A stretch of 64,000 nucleotides of DNA from Nocardia macrotermitis (GTDB taxonomy: Bacteria > Actinomycetota > Actinomycetes > Mycobacteriales > Mycobacteriaceae): the NCBI RefSeq assembly GCF_009604405.1, contig NZ_WEGK01000023.1, positions 47,482 through 111,481 on the forward strand. The letters are read 5' to 3'. Position numbers and translations under genes: made by a program. Of the stretch, positions 52,301-60,345 are shown piece after piece. Numbering within the stretch: the first letter of the stretch is position 1; every line of letters begins with the position of its first letter. Under the pieces are notes generated by a model that saw nothing but the letters and a program-made list of their open reading frames with translations, searched no databases and had not been told where the DNA came from.

Positions 52301-54523
52301 GCCGAGCAGGGCGCGAATCCGGGTGGGCGGCCCGGGGTCGGGTCGGCGGGTGCGGGCGGTGGTGCAGCTGCCGAATCCGGTGACCGGTCGGGGAACAGCA
52401 CGTCCGCAGCGGACCAGGGTGACGGGCCGACTCGGGTGATGCCTGTGTCCGGGAAGCCGATCTCGGGGCGGGACACGGCGAGTTCGGCAGCCGGTCGCGG
52501 AACGTCCACCGAGTCAGCCGCCGGGCCCGGCACGGAAACATCGACCGGCTCAACAGCGCGGCAAGGCAAGGAAGTATCCACCGGCTCGACAGCGCAGCCT
52601 GCGACAGACAGCTCCAGCAGTTCGGCACCCCAGCCCGGGACCGTAGGCTCGGGCGGCTCAGCGCCCCAGCCCGGAACCGTGAACTCGGGCGGCTCAGCAG
52701 TCCGACCCGGAACCGTGAACTCGGGCGGCGCGGCACCCCAGCCCGGAACCGTCAGCTCGGGCGGCCCGGCGGTCCAACTCGGAACCGTGAACTCGGGCGG
52801 CGCGGCACCTCAGCCCGGAACCGTGAACTCCGGCGGCCCGGCAGTCCGACCCGGAACCGAGACAGCGGCACGGCCCGGGACATCTACCGGCGCAGCGGCA
52901 CGGTCAGGGACGGGAGCAGCCGGTTCAGCGGAGGCTGGTTCGACGGCGGCTGGTTCAGCAGCGGCTGGTGCGGGGGCACCGGTGAACCCGGCAGGACGGC
53001 CGGGGGACTCCGAGACTTCGGCACAGCCGGGGTCAGGGCCGGGAGCGACTCGGCCAGGGACCGGAGCAGCCAGTTCAGCGACGGCGGCCGGTTCCACAGC
53101 AGCGGCGGGGTCGGGGGCACCGGCGAATCCGGCAGGGCGGCCGGGGGAGTCCGGGACCTCGGCACGGCCGGGAGCGACTCGGCCGGGGACCGGATCGGCC
53201 GCGAACCCCGCGGTGCGGCCGGGTGGTGGACCGGCGGCGGTGCCGCGGCCCGGTAGCGTGCCGCCTCCGAAGCCGACGGGCGGGCCGGGATCGTCGACAC
53301 CGGCGGTGTCGATGCCGGGTGGTGCGCCCACTGCGGCTGGGGCAGCGAAGGATTCGGCGGGGGCGGCCGAGGCCGTCACCCAGGCGATAGGCAAGGGGGG
53401 AGCCGCGAAGCCGGGAACGTCCGACGACCCCGATCGCACTGTGCGGGAAGGGAAGTCGGAGCGGCCGGGCGCGGACGGTAAGACCGCGTTCATCCCCAAG
53501 TCGGCGCTGCCGGGCGGAAAGCCTTCCGGTGCGACGAAATCCGGGTCGACAGCCGAGCCGGACGACGAGCCGCCGATCGATCCGAAAACCGTTGCGCTCC
53601 CGATGGTCTCGGCCACCTCCGACGCGAAGACGACCATTCTCCCGGTGCAGCGCGCAGGCGAGCAGGCCACCGAGAAGATGCGGATCGACGGCAAACCCGG
53701 TGCGGCACAGGCTCCTTCGCGTCCGGCCAACTCGCCCGGAACCAAGGCCCCGTCACCGGCGGACGCACCCACCATCGCCGAACAGCAGCGCCCCCCGGCA
53801 GCCCCAAGCGGAGGGCAAGCCCTCAGCGGCCAACAAACCCCCGGCGGCCAGCAAGCTCTCGGTGGCCAACAGGCCCTCGGCAGCCAACAAGCCCCCAGCG
53901 GACAACAGACCGCGGGCGGCCAACAAGCCCCTGGCGGCCAACAAGCTCTGGGCGGCCAACAGACCCTCGGCGGACAGCAAGCCCCCGGCACCTCGCAACC
54001 CTTCGCAACACCGGCCCCGGCGGAACAACGCCCCATGGCCACCCCGCAACGCATCCCCGGAGCCCCCGAGGAACCCAAGCGCCGCCGACGACGCGGCCTG
54101 CTCATCGCGGGTGCGGCGATCATCCTGATCGTGGTGGTGATCGGCGTGATCATCGCCCTGGTCAGCGGTGGCGACGACTCCCCGGAGGCGAAGGTGAAGG
54201 CGGCCATCACCACCTACGCCAAGGCCCTGGACACCGGCAGCCTGCCCGACCTGCAGGCCGCCACCTGCGGCGCGCAGAACGATTTCTACAAGAGCATGGC
54301 GAAATCGCCCGACCAGTACGCGAGCGTGCACAAGCTCGCGGTCGATCAGCGCAAGATTCCCAAGGTCGACGCCGTGAACTCGGTCGAGATCACCGGCGAC
54401 AAGGCGGTCGCGGAGGCCAGCACCTACACCGAGGCCGACCCCACCCGCGTCGCACGCACCTTCGACCTGCAGAACACCGCCGACGGCTGGAAGGTGTGTG
54501 ATCTACCGAACGCCGCACAGTGA
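49385..54523 (+). CDS. Giant low-complexity single-pass membrane protein (Rv0361-type C-terminus)
   Basis: 1712 aa. Residues 1 to ~1565 are Gly/Pro/Ser/Ala/Thr-rich, without predicted fold. A basic stop (KRRRRRG) and one transmembrane helix (about 1571-1593) are followed by a ~115-residue extracytoplasmic domain like that of M. tuberculosis Rv0361, a protein of only about 275 aa, so the cytoplasmic part is enormously extended. Six copies of T-[AT]-[KE]-F sit in DGPTAKFGGGP/DESTTKFAGWP units, and near the membrane come KTAFIP, KTVALP and KTTILP. Start GTG 49385. Purine-rich sequence upstream is weak. The function is unknown. Confidence 0.88.
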   Translation: MSDPTDDKKPQPDSPGAERRPSSGSPGSAPNQLPRRTAPSLRDQIRRAPADRSDAAGGDRVPGDQRNPAGGRSPGSRAPGGSADQRDAADQRNPVGGQNPGSRAPGSPVPPPSAEPQLSGSPLNSKAVAGQSDSPSAGPIPANPGQRPGSGPAAPQRPGNAQKPPAPGRPGDDPTSRQGGGPASPRPSGPPAGNSRPGDGPTTEFAGGPTRSTPGATRPGSSPAMNTPSGPTPGTSAARSGNSPTMNTPSGPTPGTSTARPGSGPAANAPSGPISGTGAARPVGGSAPNTPGDGPTAKFGGGPAGSTPGNRSAANSPTPPGPGNGPTRVPGAGNPGNGRAVAPGNERTAKSGGRAATPDGGPNAPGGPTSQRSGDESTTKFAGWPSRTERPGQMPGSNPPRVPGSQRPADESTTKFAGWPSRADRPRDTPPSNPPGGPGSSRPGSAAAGAPRPSGPADRSGNPTDRPGGTDSRSGGTPDRLGSIGNQPGGPVGQPRSTNNRPDGQADQPSSADNRPGGTVDQSGSTADRPSGRADQPGGGANRPGGSANRSGNPADRFSGTTDQSGSVGGRPGGPGDRSGSAGDRSGDGPTAKFGGGPGGAGRPGGMPPNSPAGQGSGDAQTAKFVGGAVPPGGRDPRSVSGPPGNRRPGDGPAGARPGTGPNRGGPTSGDPARPGTPDARSGGPGQGPTPPSQRTPHPTNPARPGPGLFGALRASRDLVNPPGRSGPPRPGDAPATPPGRAGSDPSGPARLGGPAQRPPASAGSTSRYSPGQGTPADPTARLGANASNDQRLGGPANQPPASADSTARTSSDSSAGSRPAQGGAAESTSRRSTDPTAAQPGEPANRPPASADSASRSGMPAKGLPGQGDSGESAARTEAGAADTARFGNGSGRAAAGNMRAGDGPGRQPASADSAERGVQTATGSRFGGIGEGKMVNSSGQAGDSASGKRQVGGTDSTPSGGGTSAGAGSGAEQGANPGGRPGVGSAGAGGGAAAESGDRSGNSTSAADQGDGPTRVMPVSGKPISGRDTASSAAGRGTSTESAAGPGTETSTGSTARQGKEVSTGSTAQPATDSSSSSAPQPGTVGSGGSAPQPGTVNSGGSAVRPGTVNSGGAAPQPGTVSSGGPAVQLGTVNSGGAAPQPGTVNSGGPAVRPGTETAARPGTSTGAAARSGTGAAGSAEAGSTAAGSAAAGAGAPVNPAGRPGDSETSAQPGSGPGATRPGTGAASSATAAGSTAAAGSGAPANPAGRPGESGTSARPGATRPGTGSAANPAVRPGGGPAAVPRPGSVPPPKPTGGPGSSTPAVSMPGGAPTAAGAAKDSAGAAEAVTQAIGKGGAAKPGTSDDPDRTVREGKSERPGADGKTAFIPKSALPGGKPSGATKSGSTAEPDDEPPIDPKTVALPMVSATSDAKTTILPVQRAGEQATEKMRIDGKPGAAQAPSRPANSPGTKAPSPADAPTIAEQQRPPAAPSGGQALSGQQTPGGQQALGGQQALGSQQAPSGQQTAGGQQAPGGQQALGGQQTLGGQQAPGTSQPFATPAPAEQRPMATPQRIPGAPEEPKRRRRRGLLIAGAAIILIVVVIGVIIALVSGGDDSPEAKVKAAITTYAKALDTGSLPDLQAATCGAQNDFYKSMAKSPDQYASVHKLAVDQRKIPKVDAVNSVEITGDKAVAEASTYTEADPTRVARTFDLQNTADGWKVCDLPNAAQ
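52620..53995 (+). repeat. Coding tandem repeats within the giant protein gene
   Basis: About 52620-52860 encodes eight or so units of PQPGTVNSGGSA type (roughly 36-nt period). About 53812-53995 encodes about eleven GGQQALGGQQ-type units (period about 15 nt). Such arrays change length easily. Confidence 0.85.
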
Positions 54524-54752
54524 GTGTTCCCGCAGCCCCGTCGGCCGACGCTGTGACGTAGCGATCGGCCGTGCCCTGTGACGCTTTTGCGTCGTCGCGC
54601 GATAACCCTCACAGACACCTGGTCATCAGACCTACTCATCGGTAGAGTGGCCGAGTTGTCCGGCCGCGCCCACAGCCCGGGTGCGGCCCGCGCGATTTCA
54701 GCGCCGTTATTGCGTTTTACAGAGTAAGAGACAAGCAGGGGAGCACAGGGAT

Positions 54753-55796
54753 ATGCCGCAGCTGGCACCCGAAGCGTCGGCAACCAGGGAACTGATCGGT
54801 CAGCACTTCCGGATCCGCGATCACTACGACGTCGGCCGGGAGAAGGTCCGGGAATTCGCCCGCGCGGTCCAGAACAGCCATCCGGCACACGATTTCGAGG
54901 ACGAGGCGGCCAAACTCGGCTACCAGCACATCGTCGCGCCGCCGACCTTCGCGGCCGTCATCGGCATGACCACCACGCAGGCGCTGCTGGATTCGGTGAT
55001 GACCGACTACGACCTGTCCCAGGTCCTGCAGACCGATCAGCTCTTCGAGATCCACCGCCCGATCCAGGTCGGCGCCCGCGTCACCAGCGAGGTGAAGATC
55101 GAGTCGATCCGCCAGGTGCGCGGCAACGACTTCGTCACCGTGCGGGTCGCGATGCTCGACGCGGACGGCGAGGTCGCGGTCGTCGCGACGGTGACGATCG
55201 TGGCGCGCGTGGGCCAGGAGGTCGATCCCGATATCGCGCGGCTGGTCGAGGGCCTGGTGATGCAGCGCCGCGAGGTCGCCGAATCCGCGCCCGAGGTGCT
55301 CATCCCGATGGCCGAGACGCAGGCCCGCCCGCTGCCGTCGCTGGCGGAGTCCCGCGCGGACACCGAGGTGCACACGATCCCGCGCTTCGAGGAACTGTCG
55401 GTCGGCGATCAGCTGCCGATCGCCCGAATGCGGCTCACCCGTGGGGATCTGGTGAACTACGCCGGTGTCGCCTCGGACCCGAATCCGATCCACTTCAGCG
55501 ACCGCGCCGCCGAACTGGCCGGTCTGCCGACCGTGGTGGCACACGGCCTGCTCACCATGGGCCTGGGCGCGGACTACCTGAGCTCCTGGCTCGGCGACCC
55601 GACCGCGATCGAGTCCTACAGCGTCCGCTTCGCCGGCCTGGTCCCGGTCGAGGCCGCCGCACCCGCCGAGATCGAATTCAGCGCAAAGGTCAAATCCCTT
55701 GACCCCGAACGCAATACGGCGACGCTACTGATCTCGGGAACATCGGCTGGGAAGAAGCTCTTCGGCCGAGCCATCGCGATGGTTCAACTGAGCTGA
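54753..55796 (+). CDS. Fused (3R)-hydroxyacyl-ACP dehydratase HadA/HadB-like
   Basis: 347 aa. Two hot-dog domains: residues ~1-165 like HadA (YQHIVAPPTFAAVIGM) and ~190-347 like HadB/MaoC. Only the second has the hydratase motif (ASDPNPIHFSDRAA) with catalytic Asp and His, as in the HadAB heterodimer of FAS-II mycolic acid synthesis. The fusion would supply both parts in one chain. ATG 54753 has AGGG upstream. The 229-nt leader holds no gene. Confidence 0.88.
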   Translation: MPQLAPEASATRELIGQHFRIRDHYDVGREKVREFARAVQNSHPAHDFEDEAAKLGYQHIVAPPTFAAVIGMTTTQALLDSVMTDYDLSQVLQTDQLFEIHRPIQVGARVTSEVKIESIRQVRGNDFVTVRVAMLDADGEVAVVATVTIVARVGQEVDPDIARLVEGLVMQRREVAESAPEVLIPMAETQARPLPSLAESRADTEVHTIPRFEELSVGDQLPIARMRLTRGDLVNYAGVASDPNPIHFSDRAAELAGLPTVVAHGLLTMGLGADYLSSWLGDPTAIESYSVRFAGLVPVEAAAPAEIEFSAKVKSLDPERNTATLLISGTSAGKKLFGRAIAMVQLS

Positions 55797-55930
55797 GATC
55801 CTCATCAATGGGCATCAAGCCGATGCGGGAGATTGAGCACGAGGCTGAGGCGTTGAGATTCCGGGTTGGCAGGGCTGTGCTCATAGAGGCGCTCTGGCCG
55901 TTACACGTGATCAAACTCGGATAGTGCAGG

Positions 55931-56647
55931 CTATTTCGGGTGGGATGTTGGCGATGGAGTGGCCTGAATGAATGGTTCAGGCGCAAATTTATCGCACTGA
56001 TTGACGGCGTCCCGCTTGTCGATGTATCCGAATGCAACAATCAGCATTCGGGGTGTTTTTGTATAGCTGGAGTTCGTGCCTGATGGCTGCGTTGTCTCTT
56101 CGACAGTCACTGTACTGGCTCCAATTACGCGAGCGTTCGGCATCTCTGGCTCCGTTTTCAAATGCCCGTCGACAACGGAAAACTCTCCGGGAGTATTGAA
56201 CTCGCAGAGCGTTATCTCCTGCCCATTAGCAGCGGGCGTGGAGCTGGTAGCACGAACCAATTCGCCACCGGTAGATGGTATGCCGACATGCCAACCTGCC
56301 CAATCGTATTTAGTGACTTTATGGGCGGCAATGACACGCTCGTTGTAACTGTTCAACAGATCGGTAGAGAAGTCGTTTGCGGCCAGGAATCGCAGACGTT
56401 TGGCTTCCGTTTCCGCTGCGAACTGCGCTGATTCCTTCGCGCTCCCTGTCAGCGATCCCGCGACGTCCCAGTCGGTTGTTTCGGGTGGATACGAAGCAGG
56501 GGTGCCGGGCGTTGCTGGTGTTGTCGACAACTTTGGTGATGCGGGGCTTTTGGGTTCGTCTCCGCAAGAGGTGACCAGGGCTGCCATGGTAGCCAGTAGT
56601 ACCAGCCCGACGGCGGGCAACCTGCTCGACTCTTTTCTGGGCTTCAT
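55931..56647 (-). CDS. Putative lipoprotein, last gene of the EspC-like operon (immunity candidate)
   Basis: 238 aa. Signal peptide with C28 after ALVTS (probable lipobox), a Pro/Thr linker, then a globular domain with YDWAGWHVGIPSTGGE and LIVAFGYIDKRDAVNQCDKF. No family is recognised. The start overlaps the stop of the 843-aa gene by one base (TAATG). Base composition here is clearly less GC-rich than the rest of the window. Position after a large ESX-type protein suggests an immunity or partner role; this is inference. Confidence 0.8.
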   Translation of the reverse strand: MKPRKESSRLPAVGLVLLATMAALVTSCGDEPKSPASPKLSTTPATPGTPASYPPETTDWDVAGSLTGSAKESAQFAAETEAKRLRFLAANDFSTDLLNSYNERVIAAHKVTKYDWAGWHVGIPSTGGELVRATSSTPAANGQEITLCEFNTPGEFSVVDGHLKTEPEMPNARVIGASTVTVEETTQPSGTNSSYTKTPRMLIVAFGYIDKRDAVNQCDKFAPEPFIQATPSPTSHPK

Positions 56648-59178
56648 TATTTTGAACCGGGATCGGTAGTTTGCAACAATTCTCCGCCTCCATTGAGAAA
56701 TTTCTTCAATTTACCCTGAGTGTCATCCAGTCCGATCAGTGCGTTGATATCCGCGTTGGATTTGTATGAATTGCTGTACGAATCCAGGTTATGATTGCTC
56801 ATATACTGTGTGATCGCGTTGCGGGTCGCTTTGTCGGTTGAATCGCTCAGCTGGAGCGGGCCACTGTGATCGCTATTCGTCAGGTTGGGTGGCAGCTGCC
56901 CGTTATTATAGGCGGAATTAAGCAGCTGATTGGATACCTCGTTGTGGAGGATTGAATCCACCTGCGTTTGACTCGGAGTCTGGATGCTCGGAGTTTCGGG
57001 CTTCGGGTTCCATTTTTCAATGGCCGCGTCCATCCATTTGTCCGGCAGCCCGCTGGTGTATTGTTTGGCCGGGTCTTGGAGGCCGTTGGGCAGGAGTTCC
57101 GTCATCGGTTTGATGACTTTGTCAGCAGGGTTCACGGCATCGACCAGGCTCTTGGCTGTCTCGGCGGCCTGCTGGTGACTTTCGTACACCTTCATCGCCG
57201 CGTTGTGGGCGGCGTCAGCTCCGCTTTGGTCTTGATAGAAGAGCGCATTGTATTGCTGGGCGGTCATGCGCGAGTTCAGTGACTGGATATTGTTCTGATC
57301 ATCGAGGAGGGCAAGATTTTTCCCGATATCGCCACCTTGTTTCATCGCCTCGTCGTAGAAGGTGTTCTCCCGCAAGGTTCTGGCGGTGTCCAGGAGGTGG
57401 CGGCCGTCTTCGGATTGATTGCTCAGGAACAGGAGCCGGTCACCTTCGTCACGGCCGATAATAACGTCGGTGGAAGTTGGTTTCGGGTAAGTGTTGGCGT
57501 CAGTGACCGGGAATGTGACGGTCTTGTGCTGGTCGCCGTAGGAGAGCATGTCCAAGTTCGGGGCGAGGACTTTCGACAACCCGGTGGCGAGTTCGGGGTT
57601 CTTCTTGAACAGCTCGGCGTTGTTCTCGAACGTGGTGTGCCCGCCGGTGCCCATCGTCAAGCCCGACTTGCCGTCTTCAGTGTGGGTCGGGGAGAACACT
57701 TCAGGCAGGGCGGCGAGGGTCTTGCGGGACAGGTCGCCGTCGGGGGTTTGGTCGTGGGTGTGTTCGCCCGCCCAGTCGTAGAGCTGGGAGGCGAGTTTGC
57801 CTTTGTCGCCCCAGTCGTGGTTGAAGATTTCGTTGCGGAAGGTTTTCGGGTCGGCGTAGATGTCGCCGGGGGTGTGGACTTGTTCGGTGGGGTTGCTCAG
57901 GAGTTGGTAGTCGGTTTGGTGGTTGCGGGTGGCCAGGTCGAGGTAGGACTTGGCGGCGTCGCTGATTCCGGGTTTGTCGATGTCGAAGTATTTGTCGCCG
58001 ATGTCGAACGCGCCTTCGTGTTTGAATCCGTCGACCATGGAGGTGACGGCGGGGTTGTGGCCGTCGAGGTAGCTGGCCATGCTTGCCGAGGTTGCGGCCA
58101 TCTGGCCGGACATGGCGGTGCCGGGCACGAAGCCGGGGTTCGCCTCGCCGAGGAGTTTCGCGAACTTGGTTTGGTCTTCGAGCCGGGTCTTCATCTCCAG
58201 CGCGGTTTTGGGTGGGTTGGCTTCGAGCCGGTCACCGACCAGGTGCTGCATGTAGGAGGGGAGCTGGTTGATTCCGCCGGGATGGAATGTTCCGTCCGCG
58301 CTGGTGCTGCCGACCTTCTCGTTGGAGGTCATGAGGATCGCGTTGGCGAGGTTGTCGCGTTGCATCCCGGCGATGTTGGTTTTGATGCCGGAGTTCGCGG
58401 CGGTCGTCTCTTCCTGGCTGAGTTGGTCCGAGAGCGCGAACAGGCCGTCCTTGCCGGAGTTCTTGAAGAATTCGCGGTAGTAGTCCTGCACGTCGGTGGG
58501 GATGTCGGTGACCTGTTTGCCAGCGGCGAGGTCTTGCAGATCCTGTGGGGTGAGCTGGTATTGGGGCATGCCGGCCGCGATGGCGTCGATCGCGGCGCGG
58601 TCGTGGTTACGGGCAGCGTCGGCCAGGCGGGTGCCGTCCTCGCCGCCGAGCCGTGCACCGGCGTTGGGTGCCTCGTCGACCTCGATGGACGATCCGAACA
58701 GGTCTCCCGCGGCGCGGATGAGTTCACCGCGGCTGGTCAGCAGTCGGCCGAGTTCGGCTTCGGCTTGGGCGAGTTCGCGGTAGGCGGTGTTGATCGCGTC
58801 CTGATGCGCGTGGACGTCGGTGGCGTTGGTGCCCGAACACACCCAGTTGTCGGCGACCTTCAGGTTCGCGCCTACGGCATCAGCGGCCTTGGCGCGCAAC
58901 ACATCCCGATGCGAGGACACGTTCGCGACCGACGTCCCGAACGCGGTCAGAAAATCACCGATGTCGTAATAAACCTTGCGCGCCTCGTCGTGATCCTGCC
59001 CCACACGGTCGTAGGCGGCGTAGAAGGCCGTGCCCATCCAGTTGTCACCCTGATCGGTGAAGAACTTGCGTGCCTTGTCGATCTGCTCGAGCATCGTCTC
59101 ATTGCTGTCGTGCACCGCGACGGCCCAGTCTCTGAGCGCCTGCAGATTCCAGCGGTCCAGCTCTGAACGTAGTGCCAT
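56647..59178 (-). CDS. Large WXG-headed helical protein, probable ESX/type VII effector
   Basis: 843 aa. The N-terminal ~110 residues are helical with a WXG turn (W47-M-G49) and resemble WXG100/LXG leaders. A long middle resembles actinobacterial proteins annotated as TPR-repeat-region proteins. The C-terminal ~120 residues (SNQLLNSAYNNGQLPPNL onward) are Asn/Ser-rich with lower GC codons. No catalytic motif is recognised. An EspC-like gene lies 12 nt upstream and a lipoprotein gene overlaps downstream. Effector toxin is one reading; a structural ESX substrate is another. Confidence 0.85.
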   Translation of the reverse strand: MALRSELDRWNLQALRDWAVAVHDSNETMLEQIDKARKFFTDQGDNWMGTAFYAAYDRVGQDHDEARKVYYDIGDFLTAFGTSVANVSSHRDVLRAKAADAVGANLKVADNWVCSGTNATDVHAHQDAINTAYRELAQAEAELGRLLTSRGELIRAAGDLFGSSIEVDEAPNAGARLGGEDGTRLADAARNHDRAAIDAIAAGMPQYQLTPQDLQDLAAGKQVTDIPTDVQDYYREFFKNSGKDGLFALSDQLSQEETTAANSGIKTNIAGMQRDNLANAILMTSNEKVGSTSADGTFHPGGINQLPSYMQHLVGDRLEANPPKTALEMKTRLEDQTKFAKLLGEANPGFVPGTAMSGQMAATSASMASYLDGHNPAVTSMVDGFKHEGAFDIGDKYFDIDKPGISDAAKSYLDLATRNHQTDYQLLSNPTEQVHTPGDIYADPKTFRNEIFNHDWGDKGKLASQLYDWAGEHTHDQTPDGDLSRKTLAALPEVFSPTHTEDGKSGLTMGTGGHTTFENNAELFKKNPELATGLSKVLAPNLDMLSYGDQHKTVTFPVTDANTYPKPTSTDVIIGRDEGDRLLFLSNQSEDGRHLLDTARTLRENTFYDEAMKQGGDIGKNLALLDDQNNIQSLNSRMTAQQYNALFYQDQSGADAAHNAAMKVYESHQQAAETAKSLVDAVNPADKVIKPMTELLPNGLQDPAKQYTSGLPDKWMDAAIEKWNPKPETPSIQTPSQTQVDSILHNEVSNQLLNSAYNNGQLPPNLTNSDHSGPLQLSDSTDKATRNAITQYMSNHNLDSYSNSYKSNADINALIGLDDTQGKLKKFLNGGGELLQTTDPGSK

Positions 59179-59190
59179 TGTCCGATCCCC

Positions 59191-59490
59191 CTATTTGTGA
59201 AAGTCGAGTTCGCGCATCTTCTGGGCGAACTGGACGTCGGTCATGTGCAGATCCTTGGCGCACGTGGTGACTTTCGTGGCCAGATCCTTCATGCGCTGTC
59301 CGACCCGCAGGAACGCTCCGTCGATTTCCGTGCTGACTTGGCTGAACTCGGTCGGCACCGTCGAGCCCGGCATGGCACCGACGACACCATTCACCTTCTC
59401 ATCAGCAACCTTGAGCCCGACGATCGCACCACCGATCGTCGTCAACGATCCGGCCAGCCGCTCCAGCTCATTGATATCGGCCTTGAGCAC
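59191..59490 (-). CDS. EspC/WXG100-like type VII secretion substrate
   Basis: 99 aa from GTG 59490 with GGGGGTGGT upstream, all helical: LKADINELERLAGSLTTIGG, GAFLRVGQRMKDLATKVTTC and an end DVQFAQKMRELDFHK. Size and pattern fit ESX-1 EspC/DUF2580-type partners that pair with the next gene product for secretion. An earlier ATG at 59514 is possible. It is 12 nt upstream of the large gene. Confidence 0.8.
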   Translation of the reverse strand: MLKADINELERLAGSLTTIGGAIVGLKVADEKVNGVVGAMPGSTVPTEFSQVSTEIDGAFLRVGQRMKDLATKVTTCAKDLHMTDVQFAQKMRELDFHK

Positions 59491-59628
59491 AACACCACCC
59501 CCTGCTGTCATCATCTATGGTCGAGCTCGTTACGACCGACCATCCCATATCGGACATAAACGTATCAGTCGCGCAGAAACCTGTGAACCCGAAGCGTTTT
59601 CGGCCGAACCTGGCCTCGATGGACGGCT

Positions 59629-60345
59629 TTATCGAACCTGTGCGAGCGCGCACAGGTGCCTGATCAGCTTGTCGTCACCGACGGGAGCGAGAGTCAGATC
59701 GTGCCCGTCAGCCAGGAGATACCGGCCATCTCCACTGAAATCGAGCCAGGTGCGATGGACAGGCGGCGGCGACATCGGGTTGTTCGGAAGTACCGTGACC
59801 GTGAGGTACCCGCGTGCATCGATCGGCCGCGATAGTGCTTGTCGCAGCCGCTTCGCACGGCGGCTGTCAGCTGTCTCCTGCCATTGGCCAGGATCGGGAT
59901 ACAGCACCGGCTCTCGTGGTTCCTGCATTCTGTCGAGTCGTCCCGCGGGCACAGACCCCATCACGATCAGCAAATTTTTCGCGACGCTGCCGGCCGTGCA
60001 GGAGAGCACGGTGATCTTCTCGGATGTTGCCAGCACTGCCGCGCCCCATGTTTCGAAGACCACTCCGAGCCCCAGAATCGGGTCCGGCTGCCGTCGGCCG
60101 TCGGTGAACTTGTCGCCGAACGCCGTGATTCTGGTGACGTCGGGACGAGCGATGAACCGCAGCGTACTCGTCAGTTCGGGGTCAGCATTGACCGGAAACC
60201 GTTCGGGTAAGCGCAGTGCCGCCTGTTCACTTTCGGTTGCCGCCGCGCCTGCCGGTGCGAGGTTGACCGGATACGGACGCCGATCCCCACCTGTTTCGGT
60301 CGCCCAGACGTAGGTGAACTCATCGTGGGTGAACGACCAGATCAC
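59629..60345 (-). CDS. EspG family ESX chaperone
   Basis: 238 aa. The opening WSFTHDEFTYVWATE and RRPYPVNL, and the C-terminal GRYLLADGHDLTLAPV, fit the EspG family of cytosolic chaperones that bind PE-PPE-type substrates. Start GTG 60343-60345, overlapping the PPE-like stop by GTGA. It presumably chaperones the PPE-like protein encoded immediately upstream. Confidence 0.82.
   Translation of the reverse strand: MIWSFTHDEFTYVWATETGGDRRPYPVNLAPAGAAATESEQAALRLPERFPVNADPELTSTLRFIARPDVTRITAFGDKFTDGRRQPDPILGLGVVFETWGAAVLATSEKITVLSCTAGSVAKNLLIVMGSVPAGRLDRMQEPREPVLYPDPGQWQETADSRRAKRLRQALSRPIDARGYLTVTVLPNNPMSPPPVHRTWLDFSGDGRYLLADGHDLTLAPVGDDKLIRHLCALAQVR

Noticed and set aside
53812..53995. CRISPR-like or minisatellite non-coding array
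   Set aside because: The ~15-nt repeats are in frame and encode GGQQ units inside the giant protein.
54560..54700. tRNA-like gene before the HadA/HadB fusion
   Set aside because: No cloverleaf with a paired acceptor stem and T-loop GTTCGA could be drawn.
57337..59166. 609-codon plus-strand frame opposite the large ESX-type protein
   Set aside because: Valine/glycine-rich shadow of a well-formed minus-strand gene.
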